Origin: CAWGET01 sp963821715
GTDB taxonomy: Bacteria; Bacteroidota; Ignavibacteria; Ignavibacteriales; Melioribacteraceae
NCBI GenBank assembly: GCA_963821715.1
Contig: CAWGET010000010.1
Coordinates: 62,001 to 126,000, forward strand
Length of the DNA: 64,000 nucleotides
Direction of reading: 5' to 3'
How positions within the stretch are numbered: position 1 is the stretch's first letter; the number at the start of each line of letters is the position of its first letter. Below are positions 8,122 to 17,357 of the stretch, one piece after another. A program made the translations under genes and the position numbers. Below the pieces are notes generated by a model that saw only the letters and a list, made by a program, of their open reading frames with translations, did not search any database and was not told the origin of the DNA.

Positions 8122-8960
8122 TTTTCCACGACTAACTCTTTTCCTACTTCCGCCATTTTCTCTTCGAGCAATTTCCCAATCGCGCCGGTTTTGCATTTAT
8201 CGAAAGGAATTAATTCTTCGTTTAATTTTTCATAATTAATTACCGGAAGAAAATCATCCATCGTAATTCCGCCTTCCGATTTACGCGCGCATATTCCGCA
8301 TCCGAAACACGCAACGCTGCAAACTTCCTTAGCCGTTTTAGGGTCGTCATGATTTTTGCAAAACACAAAAACATTACGGTCTTCGGGATGCATTTCTATC
8401 ACATTCCGCGAGCAGGCTTTCGCGCATAATCCGCAGCCGGTGCAAAGTTCGTCAATCACTTCGGGAAGTCCGTTTTTATTCATTATCATCGCGCCGAACG
8501 GGCACGCACTAACGCAATCGCCGCCGCCGAGACATCCGTAAAAGCAAAGCTTTTCTCCGCCCGATACAATACTGGCGGCTGAACAGCTCAATGGTCCGGC
8601 GTAATTTGCAGGTTTGTTCACCGCTTCATTGTTTCCGCCGCGGCATAAAATAACGGGATGCATTTTACCGCCGCCTCCGGCTTCTACTCCCATAATCTCC
8701 GCAATCTTCATCGCGGTTTCTTCGCCGCCTACCGGGCATCCGTTAACGGACATTTTTCCTTCCACAACGTTTACTGCAAAATCGTAGCATCCGGCTTTTC
8801 CGCAGGCTCCGCAATTCGCCCCGGGAAGTACTTCGTTTACTTCGGCAATTTTCGGGTCTTCTTCCACGTGAAGTTTTTTGTTGGCGAACGCGAGACCGCC
8901 GGCGAATATAAACCCCAATCCGCCCATTGTCGCTATCGCAATTAAAAATGTATAATCCAT
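8118..8960 (-). CDS. rnfB: Rnf electron transport complex, ferredoxin-like subunit B
   Basis: RnfB receives electrons from ferredoxin and passes them into the membrane complex. The 280-residue protein starts with one membrane helix, then has the Fe-S domain GANCGACGKAGCYDF with its CPVGG cysteine. Two further ferredoxin clusters follow (CFYGCLGGGDCVSACP and CTGCGLCAKACS) and an additional CSVACFGCGICARK site. It lies after apbE instead of directly after rnfA, two bases from the apbE start and overlapping rseC. Confidence 0.96.
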   Translation of the reverse strand: MDYTFLIAIATMGGLGFIFAGGLAFANKKLHVEEDPKIAEVNEVLPGANCGACGKAGCYDFAVNVVEGKMSVNGCPVGGEETAMKIAEIMGVEAGGGGKMHPVILCRGGNNEAVNKPANYAGPLSCSAASIVSGGEKLCFYGCLGGGDCVSACPFGAMIMNKNGLPEVIDELCTGCGLCAKACSRNVIEMHPEDRNVFVFCKNHDDPKTAKEVCSVACFGCGICARKSEGGITMDDFLPVINYEKLNEELIPFDKCKTGAIGKLLEEKMAEVGKELVVEK

Positions 8961-8962
8961 AT

Positions 8963-9928
8963 TTATCTCCGGAAATATTTTTCGAAACCGGATGAATAAA
9001 AAACCGTTCCCGCACTATCGACAATCAGCGCTTCGGTATTCTCAAGGCTTTCGATAGTTTCCATTCCTTTTTTCGGTCCAATCACAAAAATTCCGGTAGC
9101 CAATCCGTCCGCCGTTGTTACATCTTCCGCAATCACCGTTACGGCTTCGGTCTCGGTCGCCGGCATTCCGGTAACCGGATTTATTATGTGATGATATCGT
9201 TTTCCTTCTTCTTCAAAAAACTGTTCGTAGTCGCCGGACGTCGCCACACCGACTCCGTCCGGGTTCAAAACTCCGATCAATTCATTTCTCTTTCTCGGAT
9301 GCTGGATTCCGATTCTCCAATCTTCTCCCAACGCTCTTATCTCTCCGCCCGCGTTGATCAGATAATTATCAATTCCGTTTTCCTCAAGTATTCCGGCGGC
9401 TTTATCAACCGCGTAGCCTTTGGCTATTCCTCCAAAATTTATTTTTTGTCCGGGCTCTTTTATTAATCGATTTTTATTTTTGATCCCAATATTTTTCCAT
9501 CCCGTTTTTTGTAAAACTTCAAGAACTTCATCTTTGGAAGGCACGCCTGGATCGCCGCTTTCAAATCCGAGCAAATCAATTAGGTCTCCTATTGCCGGAT
9601 CGAATCCGCCCTGAGTCGCTTTGTAAAGCTCGTCCGATTTTAGAACGAGATAGGAAGATTCATTGTCAAGCTCTATTGTATCTTCTTTCGTGTTATTGAA
9701 TTTCCACATCCAATTATGCTGTTTATAGGTAGAATATTTCTCGTCGATCCTGTTAAATTCTTTGAACGCTTCGTCAACGGCATTTTTTGCTTCTTCTTTG
9801 TCGGCGTCTTTAATCTGGATTTCCACAATCGTTCCCATCGAAGTTGTGGTTCGTTTGTAAATTTCATCTTCAGTGCCGCAAGCTGAAAAGAGAAAACCGA
9901 TGAGTGTTATATAAAACAAATTTTTCAT
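8963..9928 (-). CDS. apbE: FAD:protein FMN transferase lipoprotein
   Basis: ApbE attaches FMN through a phosphoester bond to Thr in S/T-G-A-T motifs of proteins such as RnfG and RnfD. The 321-residue product has a lipoprotein signal with the lipobox LFSAC (Cys17), the FAD-binding and catalytic segments TSMGTIVEIQ, INFGGIAKGYAVDKAA and INAGGEIRALG, and the metal-site region near HHIINPVTG. It sits inside the Rnf operon between rnfA and rnfB with 1-2 base gaps. Its immediate substrates are therefore probably RnfG and RnfD encoded just upstream. Confidence 0.95.
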   Translation of the reverse strand: MKNLFYITLIGFLFSACGTEDEIYKRTTTSMGTIVEIQIKDADKEEAKNAVDEAFKEFNRIDEKYSTYKQHNWMWKFNNTKEDTIELDNESSYLVLKSDELYKATQGGFDPAIGDLIDLLGFESGDPGVPSKDEVLEVLQKTGWKNIGIKNKNRLIKEPGQKINFGGIAKGYAVDKAAGILEENGIDNYLINAGGEIRALGEDWRIGIQHPRKRNELIGVLNPDGVGVATSGDYEQFFEEEGKRYHHIINPVTGMPATETEAVTVIAEDVTTADGLATGIFVIGPKKGMETIESLENTEALIVDSAGTVFYSSGFEKYFRR

Positions 9929-9929
9929 T

Positions 9930-10502
9930 TTAGATCAATCCCGAAAATCCCATAAAGGCGAGTGCCAAAATTCCGGCAACTATTAAAGTAATTGGGGCGC
10001 CTTGAAACGGCTTCGGCACATCGGATAATTCTAGTTCTTCCCGAATCCCCGCCATAATTGTAATCGCGAGCGTGAAACCGGCTCCCGCGCCCAATCCGAA
10101 AATTATACTTTCAATAAAAGTGTAATCACGCAAGACCATAAAAAGCGCCAGACCGAGAATGGCGCAATTGGTTGTAATGAGTGGAAGGAAAATTCCCAAC
10201 GCTTGGTAAAGCGGCCGGCTTACTTTTTTGATGAACATTTCCACAAACTGAACAAGCGAGGCGATGACCAGAATAAACGCAACGTATTGAAGAAACTCAA
10301 GGTTATTCGGAATCAAGATCAAATAATAAATAAGCCAGGTTACAATCGATGTGATCGTCATAACAAATGTGGTTGCAATTCCCATCGAAAAGGCCGAAGA
10401 GATTTTGTTCGAAACTCCGATGAACGGACAGATGCCGAGAAAATACGCAAGGACAAAGTTATTTACTAACGCGGCTGAAACGAAAATCAAAAATAATTCC
10501 AT
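9930..10502 (-). CDS. rnfA: Rnf complex integral membrane subunit A
   Basis: The 190-residue, highly hydrophobic protein has about six membrane helices and the family features VNNFVLAYFLGICPFIGVS near the N-terminus and LPLITTNCAILG in the middle. Those two half-repeats provide the Cys pair thought to hold a membrane [2Fe-2S] centre shared with RnfE. It is separated by two bases from rnfE upstream and one base from apbE downstream. Confidence 0.96.
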   Translation of the reverse strand: MELFLIFVSAALVNNFVLAYFLGICPFIGVSNKISSAFSMGIATTFVMTITSIVTWLIYYLILIPNNLEFLQYVAFILVIASLVQFVEMFIKKVSRPLYQALGIFLPLITTNCAILGLALFMVLRDYTFIESIIFGLGAGAGFTLAITIMAGIREELELSDVPKPFQGAPITLIVAGILALAFMGFSGLI

Positions 10503-10504
10503 CC

Positions 10505-11185
10505 CTAAACCTCCTGCCCACTAACCGCTATTGCGGATTTCGACTCAAAATGTTTACGGTAAATATTTTCGCGCTCTAATCTTTTCTTCCTTAAAGAAAA
10601 GAAGTTGAACGTTCCCATTAAAATACCAAGCGTAAGAAAAGCGCCCGCCGGAAGGATCATCACTAACCATGGTTCGTAAATATCCGGCATCACTTGAAAT
10701 CCTAGAAGCGTTCGCGTTCCCAGAATTTCTCTTATTCCACCGAGAATAAAGAGCGCGAGTAAAAATCCGCTTCCCATTCCGAGGGAATCGAGCAAAGATC
10801 TTCCAACATTATTTTTTGACGAAAAGGCTTCCTGCCTTCCGAGAATTACACAGTTTACTACGATTAACGGAATGTATGGACCGAGCGATTTGCTTAACCC
10901 GGGAAATTGTGCTTTCATTACTAAATCTACAATCGTTACAAAAGTCGCGATGATTAAAATATACGCGGCAATCCTTACTTGCGACGGGATCAACTTCCGA
11001 AGCGAAGAAATTATCAGACTTGAAAATGTAAGAACGAAAGTTGTAGCTAGCGCCATCGCGATTCCGTTTATAGCGGAAACCGTAACGGCGAGTGTCGGAC
11101 ACATTCCCAAAACCTGAATGAAAACGGGATTATTTTTCCAGACTCCTTTTGCGTATTCGGCGCCGAGAGAAATTTGTTTACTCAT
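10505..11185 (-). CDS. rnfE: Rnf complex integral membrane subunit E
   Basis: The 226-residue membrane protein is related to RnfA. It shows KGVWKNNPVFIQVLGMCPTLAV and IPLIVVNCVILGRQEAF, including the two conserved cysteines that pair with RnfA. Six membrane helices are expected. The start overlaps the rnfG stop by four bases (ATGA), and the basic C-terminal tail after about residue 200 is probably cytoplasmic. Confidence 0.96.
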   Translation of the reverse strand: MSKQISLGAEYAKGVWKNNPVFIQVLGMCPTLAVTVSAINGIAMALATTFVLTFSSLIISSLRKLIPSQVRIAAYILIIATFVTIVDLVMKAQFPGLSKSLGPYIPLIVVNCVILGRQEAFSSKNNVGRSLLDSLGMGSGFLLALFILGGIREILGTRTLLGFQVMPDIYEPWLVMILPAGAFLTLGILMGTFNFFSLRKKRLERENIYRKHFESKSAIAVSGQEV

Positions 11186-11748
11186 AATCCGCCTCCTAAA
11201 TTTTGCTCGTTTCGCAGCGCTTGCAATCCGTTGTTTACTATTTGCACAACCGACTTGGAAGAAATCGTAGCGCCGGTAACCGCTTGAATTTCGTTCGGTT
11301 CAGAAGGAGCCGCTCCTTTAATCCAATCAACTTCGGTCTCGCATTGTAATCCGTTAAATTGATTTTTAAATTCCGTTTCGGTTACTTTGGTTCCGAGTCC
11401 GGGAGTTTCCACCTGTTCCAGAATTTCTAATCCGACCAAAGTATTTAAATTTTTCTCTACTCCGAACATCAGCCGAATATTTCCCTGGAACCCGTTTCCC
11501 TCATATAAAACGGCGTATCCGAGAGAATTCTGTTCGGCATCGTAAACTTCGAAGAGCGGAAACTCCGCGCTTTCAATTTGCTGGTAATTTTCCGCTTCCG
11601 GCTGAACATTGAATATCGCTTCTTCCATCGCGGCTTTTCTGTGCATTTCAATTTTCGGTTCAGCCCAGCTATCGATTTGCGAAAGCAGACCGCCGGAGAT
11701 TACGCCAATCAGACTTAAAGTGAGAATCATTTTGGTCACTAAATTCAT
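11182..11748 (-). CDS. rnfG: Rnf complex FMN-binding subunit G
   Basis: I start at the ATG at 11748, which overlaps the rnfD stop as ATGA, giving 188 residues; a longer frame upstream only reads through rnfD. One N-terminal membrane helix (about residues 7-24) anchors a periplasmic FMN domain. The flavinylation motif TGAT lies at residues 158-161, so Thr161 is the likely covalent FMN site. The LVGLEILEQVETPGLGTKV segment before it is typical of the family. ApbE from the same operon would load the flavin. Confidence 0.95.
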   Translation of the reverse strand: MNLVTKMILTLSLIGVISGGLLSQIDSWAEPKIEMHRKAAMEEAIFNVQPEAENYQQIESAEFPLFEVYDAEQNSLGYAVLYEGNGFQGNIRLMFGVEKNLNTLVGLEILEQVETPGLGTKVTETEFKNQFNGLQCETEVDWIKGAAPSEPNEIQAVTGATISSKSVVQIVNNGLQALRNEQNLGGGL

Positions 11749-12710
11749 TTTGCAGCTCCAAAAACTCTTGGTCTTGTATATCTGTTTATCATCGGAACAA
11801 AAGCGTTCATAAATAAAATCGCATACATCACGCCTTCCGGAAGCCCGCCGAATAATCTTATTAAAACGATAACGAAAGAAATCCCGAGTCCGAAGATCCA
11901 CATTCCTTTTGCGGTAAGGGGCGAAGTCACCCAATCTGTAGCCATAAAAAACGCGCCGAATAAAAATCCGCCGGCAAGTAACAAGAATAAAGGATTCGGA
12001 TAATTTACCGGGTCGAAGATCCAGAAAATTCCGCCGAATAAAATTATTCCAAAAGTCATCGCCGCGGGAATTCTCCAGTTCACTATTTTCACTGCGATCA
12101 AAAATATTCCGCCGATTAGAATTGCGATAGCTGAAGTTTCGCCGATAGAGCCGCCGATATTGCCGAAAAACATTCCGCTCATTCCTGCAACCACTCCATC
12201 AAATTTATAAGCAGCGAGAGGAGTTGCGGAAGTTACCGCGTCCACTGCAAAATTTGGTTTTTCCCAAGTTGTCATCGCGACGGGAAAAGCGGCTTGCAGA
12301 AATGCGCGCCCAGCTAATGCCGGATTAAAAATATTGAATCCGAGTCCTCCGAAAATTTCTTTTCCGACCGCGACAGCAAAAACCGCTCCCAGCGCCGTTG
12401 AGACGAGAGAAAAATTCGGCGGGAGAATAAGAGCGAGCAGAAGTCCCGTCAGCGCTGCGCTTCCATCCATTAAGGTTATTTTCTTTTTCCTTATCGATTT
12501 GATCGCCGCTTCCGTTGCCGTAGCAAACCCTACACTTACGAGAATGATTAAAAATTGATAAATCCCAAAAAATAAAAGAGCGGAAATTACTGAAGGTATA
12601 AGCGCGGCTAGCACCATCCACATTACCTTTTGTGTGGACCAGTTATAGCGGACGTGAGGCGAACTCGTCAATTCTAATTTTAATTCAGGAGCAACAGAAG
12701 TTGATGTCAT
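11745..12710 (-). CDS. rnfD: Rnf complex membrane flavoprotein subunit D
   Basis: The 321-residue subunit is related to NqrB, with about nine membrane helices. SSPHVRYNWSTQKVMWMV starts the protein, MDGSAALTGLLLALILPP and FNPALAGRAFLQAAFP are conserved, and the DAVTSATPL motif (Thr163) is the covalent FMN site. It is thought to form the ion-translocating core. About 100 bases separate it from rnfC, the only sizeable gap inside the operon. Confidence 0.96.
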   Translation of the reverse strand: MTSTSVAPELKLELTSSPHVRYNWSTQKVMWMVLAALIPSVISALLFFGIYQFLIILVSVGFATATEAAIKSIRKKKITLMDGSAALTGLLLALILPPNFSLVSTALGAVFAVAVGKEIFGGLGFNIFNPALAGRAFLQAAFPVAMTTWEKPNFAVDAVTSATPLAAYKFDGVVAGMSGMFFGNIGGSIGETSAIAILIGGIFLIAVKIVNWRIPAAMTFGIILFGGIFWIFDPVNYPNPLFLLLAGGFLFGAFFMATDWVTSPLTAKGMWIFGLGISFVIVLIRLFGGLPEGVMYAILFMNAFVPMINRYTRPRVFGAAK

Positions 12711-12814
12711 TTTATGTATTTATATTCTTTAATTAAAAGCTAATTAATCAGTCTTACTTTTGAATTGCCGCGATGTTCAGAACATCATTTGGAATCTCCA
12801 GTAATCCCCATTCC

Positions 12815-14158
12815 TTATGCCGTTTTCCTTTCACGTTGTATTTCCAAAACTTTTTTCTTTCCGTGGCGAACCCATTGAACGATTGGGATGTTAGCCGGAC
12901 AATTAAACGTGCAGCTTCCGCATTCCATACAAACAGTGATGTTGTAAGCTTCCGCGTCGTCAAACCTTTCGAGCTGCGAGTATCTTGCGAGCCGCGTCGG
13001 TATCAATCCAAGCGGACAAACATCGATACACTTCCCGCAGCGCAGGCAAGTCGTTTCTTCTTCCCGAGCGGTGTCTGTTCCGTTCAAAACTAAAATGCCG
13101 GATGTGGCTTTCATTACCGGTGCCGAGAAATCGTATTGAGCAATGCCCATCATCGGACCGCCAACAACAACTTTTTTCGCTCCTTCTTTCACGCCGCCGC
13201 ATAATTCCAAAATGTCCGCAATCGAAGTTCCCACCCTCACGATTAAATTTTTAGGATGGTTTATTCCTTCTCCCGAAACCGTAAGCGCTGCGGTTATTTC
13301 CGGCTCTCCTTTAACTACCGCGTCATAAATAGCGACAGCAGTTCCGATATTTTGAATTACAACTCCAACATCTAAAGGAAGTTTCCCCGGCGGAACTTCT
13401 CTTCCGGTAACCGCTTTTATAAGCATCTTTTCCGCGCCTTGGGGATATTTCGTTTTCAAAACTTCAATTGAAATTTCAGATTCATTTTGCGCGGCTTGCT
13501 TTAATTTTTTTATTGATTCCGGTTTGTTATCTTCAATGCCGATCGATCCTTTTTCCAAACCGAGCGCTTTCATTATCAATTTTAATCCGCCGATAACCGC
13601 TTCTGGTCGCTCGATCATAAACCTATCGTCGCGAGTTAAATATGGTTCGCATTCGCATCCGTTCAAAATTACTGTATCAATCTTTTTATCTTCAGGAGGT
13701 TTCAATTTTACAAAAGTCGGAAAGGCAGCGCCGCCTTGTCCCACTATTCCGGCTTGGCGTACTCTTTCCCTTATTTCATCGGGTGAAATTTTCGCCGGAT
13801 CGAGTTCCGGCATTCTTTCCAATTCGTTTTCTTCGGCCGCGTCTATTAAAATCGCTTCTTTCGGAAATCCTGAAACATTCGCTCCGGTAATTATTTTTGC
13901 GACTTTTCCCGAAACGGAACTGTGTATCGGTGCGGAGATAAACCCTTCGGCTTCGGCAATTATTTGTCCGGCTTTTACCTCGTCGCCTTTCTTAACAATA
14001 GGACTTGCAGGCTTGCCTATGTGCTGCGAAAGAGGAATGACTACTTGTTTGGGATTTGGAGCGACTTCAAATTCTGAATTTTCTGTGTAGATTTTTCGGT
14101 CGGGCGGATGAACTCCCCCTCTGAATGTCTTCTTTCTTTTGAGGTATTTTTGCATCAT
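12815..14158 (-). CDS. rnfC: Rnf complex NADH-binding subunit C
   Basis: RnfC carries the NAD(H)/FMN site and two [4Fe-4S] clusters, and exchanges electrons with NAD+. The 447-residue product starts KYLKRKKTFRGGVHPPDRK, has the GQGGAAFPTFVKL nucleotide-loop region at about residue 138, and ends with CLRCGKCIDVCPLGLIP and CMECGSCTFNCPANIPIV cluster motifs. It is the first gene of the eight-gene minus-strand Rnf operon. A second ATG directly follows the first, leaving a one-codon uncertainty. Confidence 0.96.
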   Translation of the reverse strand: MMQKYLKRKKTFRGGVHPPDRKIYTENSEFEVAPNPKQVVIPLSQHIGKPASPIVKKGDEVKAGQIIAEAEGFISAPIHSSVSGKVAKIITGANVSGFPKEAILIDAAEENELERMPELDPAKISPDEIRERVRQAGIVGQGGAAFPTFVKLKPPEDKKIDTVILNGCECEPYLTRDDRFMIERPEAVIGGLKLIMKALGLEKGSIGIEDNKPESIKKLKQAAQNESEISIEVLKTKYPQGAEKMLIKAVTGREVPPGKLPLDVGVVIQNIGTAVAIYDAVVKGEPEITAALTVSGEGINHPKNLIVRVGTSIADILELCGGVKEGAKKVVVGGPMMGIAQYDFSAPVMKATSGILVLNGTDTAREEETTCLRCGKCIDVCPLGLIPTRLARYSQLERFDDAEAYNITVCMECGSCTFNCPANIPIVQWVRHGKKKVLEIQRERKTA

Positions 14159-14480
14159 AAAAACAGCTCTTAATTATGATACACTTTTAAATCATATAAT
14201 ATGCCAGAAATGAAATTTCTCGTATTCGTAAATGCCTGCATTTTAAGCGTTTATAAAGATTATTTTTGATGCCGAAATTTATATCGAGAAAAAATTATCA
14301 TTATTGGAAAAGCAGAATTCAGAATATGAGAAAATAAGGAGCGCAAATGCGACGCGACTTTTACTTCCACCCAAAATTAAGACACAAAGTTTTATTTCCA
14401 TTTTTGAGAATTTCTGGTAAATTTACTTTAAATTATATGTTTGATTATTTTAGAATTCTTAAAATAGAGAAAGAACTTAT
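14159..14480. other. divergent intergenic region between rnfC and the ferredoxin gene
   Basis: About 320 AT-rich bases with no coding frame. It must hold the promoter of the Rnf operon (minus strand) and that of the ferredoxin/GGR/two-component operon (plus strand). I cannot assign a promoter box pair with confidence on either strand, and no riboswitch-like fold is obvious. Confidence 0.5.
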
Positions 14481-14690
14481 ATGTTGATGATAGAAATACT
14501 ACCGGATAAATGCGACTTCTGCGGATGCTGCGTAGGAATTTGTCCGGAAGATGCGATAGAATTAAAGGAAGCGAAGATAAGGATAATAGAAGAACTTTGT
14601 ACTAACTGCTCAAAGTGCATCTGGTCTTGTCCAATTGAAGTTCTAAAATTTAACAGGAACGGAGTGAAGGAGAGACGGAATGCGGAATGA
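14481..14690 (+). CDS. 2[4Fe-4S] ferredoxin
   Basis: The 69-residue protein holds two CxxCxxCxxxCP motifs, CDFCGCCVGICP and CTNCSKCIWSCP, each binding one [4Fe-4S] cluster. The basic C-terminal tail overlaps the start of the next gene by 11 bases, so the two are translationally coupled. In archaea a small ferredoxin is encoded next to geranylgeranyl reductase and serves as its electron donor; the same pairing is inferred here. A second ATG at 14487 is an alternative start. Confidence 0.92.
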   Translation: MLMIEILPDKCDFCGCCVGICPEDAIELKEAKIRIIEELCTNCSKCIWSCPIEVLKFNRNGVKERRNAE

Positions 14691-15849
14691 GTATGACGTA
14701 ATTGTTGTAGGAGCCGGACCGGCGGGATCAATGGCTGCTCGTTTCGCCGCCGAACAGGGAATTTCCGTTTTGATGCTGGAGAAAGACCGGGACGTCGGTT
14801 ACCCGGTAAGGTGCGCCGAGGCAGTAAGTAAACGCGGTTTGATCGAATTTATTGAACCTGACGATAAATTTATCAATTCGCATATTACTAATTTTTCAAT
14901 TACATCTCCGGAAGGCGAAGAAGTTTTTCTCGGTAATGTAGAGGACGCTTTTGTTCTCGAAAGAAGAATTTTCGATTATGAGCTTGCTAAAACTGCCGCG
15001 GAAGCCGGAGCGGAGATTTTAACGAGAGCTTACGTCTACGATCTTTTGTTTGAAGACGATAAAGTTTCCGGAGTAAAAATTGAATACCGCGGCGAAAAAA
15101 AAGAGATCAAATCAAAAATTGTAATTGCGGCAGACGGAGTTGAATCCCGCGTGGGACGATGGGCTGGAATTAAAACTCACATCGATTTCCGCGATATGGA
15201 ATGCTGTTCGCAATACACAATCGGAAATATCTCCTTAAAAAGCGACACGCTCTATTTTTACTTTGGTCAGGACGTAGCACCGAACGGATATTTGTGGGTC
15301 TTCCCAAAAGGGGGCAACAGCGCTAATGTAGGTTTGGGAATAAGTGGAATTGCCGGAAAAAAAAGATCCGCACTATCATACCTGGAAGATTTTATGGAGA
15401 AACATTTCCCTAACGCTTCAATATTAACATCCGTTGCCGGCGGAGTTCCCTGCACAACAACTCTCGATCAAATTACAGCGCCGGGAATTTTGCTCGCGGG
15501 CGATGCGGCTCGGCAGGTAAACCCTCTTTCTGGCGGAGGTATTTCAAGCGGAATGATCGGCGGAAGCATTGCCGGAAGAATTGCAGGCGAGGCGATTAAA
15601 AGCACCGACTTAAATCATATTTTTTCCTACGAAAAAGAATGGCATGATCGTATAGGCAAGCGGCATGAAACTTACGACAAACTGAAAAATTTTGTTTTCA
15701 ATTTTTCCGACGAAAGATTGAATAATTTGGCTGTAACGATGAACAAGATTCCACCTGAGAAAAGAACTTTAGGAAAATTATTTTCAAAGGCTCTCATTTC
15801 AAATCCGGCAATGATACTGGAAGCAGCTAAAGTATTTGTGATGAAATGA
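14680..15849 (+). CDS. geranylgeranyl reductase family flavoprotein
   Basis: The 389-residue protein binds FAD through the N-terminal DVIVVGAGPAGSMAAR dinucleotide fold. The family-specific substrate/active-site segment GYPVRCAEAVSKRGL follows at about residue 43, and the second FAD motif LLAGDAARQVNPLSGGGISSGM at about residue 270. Members reduce isoprenoid double bonds in chlorophyll phytyl chains, archaeal lipids or menaquinone side chains. With a ferredoxin directly upstream and a menaquinone cluster elsewhere in the window, partial saturation of a polyprenyl chain is the likely role. The exact substrate cannot be read from the sequence. Its stop overlaps the histidine kinase start (ATGA). 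Confidence 0.88.
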   Translation: MRNEYDVIVVGAGPAGSMAARFAAEQGISVLMLEKDRDVGYPVRCAEAVSKRGLIEFIEPDDKFINSHITNFSITSPEGEEVFLGNVEDAFVLERRIFDYELAKTAAEAGAEILTRAYVYDLLFEDDKVSGVKIEYRGEKKEIKSKIVIAADGVESRVGRWAGIKTHIDFRDMECCSQYTIGNISLKSDTLYFYFGQDVAPNGYLWVFPKGGNSANVGLGISGIAGKKRSALSYLEDFMEKHFPNASILTSVAGGVPCTTTLDQITAPGILLAGDAARQVNPLSGGGISSGMIGGSIAGRIAGEAIKSTDLNHIFSYEKEWHDRIGKRHETYDKLKNFVFNFSDERLNNLAVTMNKIPPEKRTLGKLFSKALISNPAMILEAAKVFVMK

Positions 15850-17357
15850 AAAAATTAATAATTGAATTACTCCAAAAATATTTTGATCAGATACGCGAAA
15901 ACTGGGTGGAAAAACTTCTCTCCGATTTTGGCGACAGGCTTACCGAAAACCAGCTCCGCTCTTTTGTGGAAAACACGATCAATACAATCATCGAAATTAT
16001 TGAGAAAACCGATTACTCAATAGCAGATCAATATTTGATCGATATTTATAATCTATTCTCGCAATCCAGCGTAAATTTATTGGAGATAAGCCAGTTTTTT
16101 ACGCAGGGAAGATACGCGATAATTAATTTTATCGAGAACGATGAATCGTATCAATATGATCCGGTAATTCTGCTCGGATTTATGGACGAAATAATCGAAC
16201 AGATATTTGCGCGCTACGGAATTATGCACCAGGAAGCGACAATGAAAGAACTGGCTTCCGACAGGGACAGACTGGCGACAAAATTAGACATCAATCAGCA
16301 GTATCTTAAAAACATTCTCCACTCTTCCGATTCCGCCATTATGGTTGTGGATTCTCATGAGCGGTTTATCGCATGGAACAAGGGCGCCGAGAAAATATTC
16401 GGATACACGGAAGACGACGTGATCGGCAAAACTTCCTCTCTTCTTCTTCCGAAAGAAAAAAAATATTTTGATGAATTAGAGAAAATAAAATTTGAAACGC
16501 AAGAGAATGGGTTTCTTCAAATTCCGGAAACCGAAAGAGTTACCAAAGATGGAAGATTGGTTTCCGTCGCGCTTAACGTTTCCGAATTGCCCGGGAAGAA
16601 CGGAGAATATATTGGGCGTTCGGTAGTTATTAAAGATTTTACTGAAGTAAAAAAACTTCAGCAGCAGGTTGATCAATCGGAAAAACTGGTTGTAATCGGA
16701 CAGCTTGCCGCCGGAGTGGCTCACGAAATCGGAAATCCGCTTACTTCAATTTCTTCTTTGGTTCAGGTTATTCAAAGAAAAACGAAAGACGAATTTGTAA
16801 GCGAACAGCTCATCACAATAAAAGAAAATATAGACAGAATATCCAAAATTGTGCGCGAACTTGTTGACTTTTCACGTCCGCCAAGCTTCGAAAAAATGAT
16901 AATCGATATAACGGACGTTGTTAAAACCGCGCTCGGAATAGTAAAATACGATAAGCGAGTTAAAAAAGTAGATTTCAAAACCGAGTTTGCGGATGAAATT
17001 CCTAAAGTAGATATTGTGCCCGACCAGGTTTTACAGGTTTTTGTAAATATTCTCATCAACGCGTTGGACGCCGTTAAGGGAAACGGAATAATTACGGTGA
17101 AAACTTATAAGGATCAGGACTCTGTTTATGTTGAAATAATTGACGACGGAATGGGAATGGACCAGCAAACTTTAAATAAGATATTCGACCCGTTCTTCAC
17201 CACAAAAGAAGTTGGGAAAGGAACCGGGTTAGGATTATCGGTGAGTTACGGAATTGTAAAAAAATTCCACGGAGATATTTTAGTAGAAAGTGAAACCGGG
17301 ACCGGAAGCAAATTTATTGTTAAACTGCCGGTCTCAAAAAATCAAAACGGAGAATAA
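15846..17357 (+). CDS. PAS-domain sensor histidine kinase
   Basis: 503 residues without membrane helices, so cytoplasmic. Residues 1-135 form an alpha-helical input domain, 155-275 a PAS domain (IMVVDSHERFIAWNKGAEKIFGY) with a PAC-type tail, and 280 onward HisKA with phospho-acceptor His293 in GVAHEIGNPLTS. The ATPase domain has the N box NILINALDAV, DDGMGM and GTGLGLSVSYGIV. The architecture is that of NtrB/AtoS-like kinases that pair with sigma-54 activators, and its partner is the next gene, which begins at the base after the stop. The coupling to the ferredoxin/GGR pair suggests redox or lipid-related sensing, which is inference only. Confidence 0.93.
   Translation: MKKLIIELLQKYFDQIRENWVEKLLSDFGDRLTENQLRSFVENTINTIIEIIEKTDYSIADQYLIDIYNLFSQSSVNLLEISQFFTQGRYAIINFIENDESYQYDPVILLGFMDEIIEQIFARYGIMHQEATMKELASDRDRLATKLDINQQYLKNILHSSDSAIMVVDSHERFIAWNKGAEKIFGYTEDDVIGKTSSLLLPKEKKYFDELEKIKFETQENGFLQIPETERVTKDGRLVSVALNVSELPGKNGEYIGRSVVIKDFTEVKKLQQQVDQSEKLVVIGQLAAGVAHEIGNPLTSISSLVQVIQRKTKDEFVSEQLITIKENIDRISKIVRELVDFSRPPSFEKMIIDITDVVKTALGIVKYDKRVKKVDFKTEFADEIPKVDIVPDQVLQVFVNILINALDAVKGNGIITVKTYKDQDSVYVEIIDDGMGMDQQTLNKIFDPFFTTKEVGKGTGLGLSVSYGIVKKFHGDILVESETGTGSKFIVKLPVSKNQNGE

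Noticed and set aside
12754..12963. Minus-strand frame overlapping the rnfC 3' end
   Set aside because: Out-of-frame reading of rnfC cluster codons; rnfC itself ends normally, so no frameshift is needed.
13524..14090. 188-codon plus-strand frame opposite rnfC
   Set aside because: Lies entirely within the well-supported rnfC on the other strand and has Ser/Pro/Phe-rich shadow composition.
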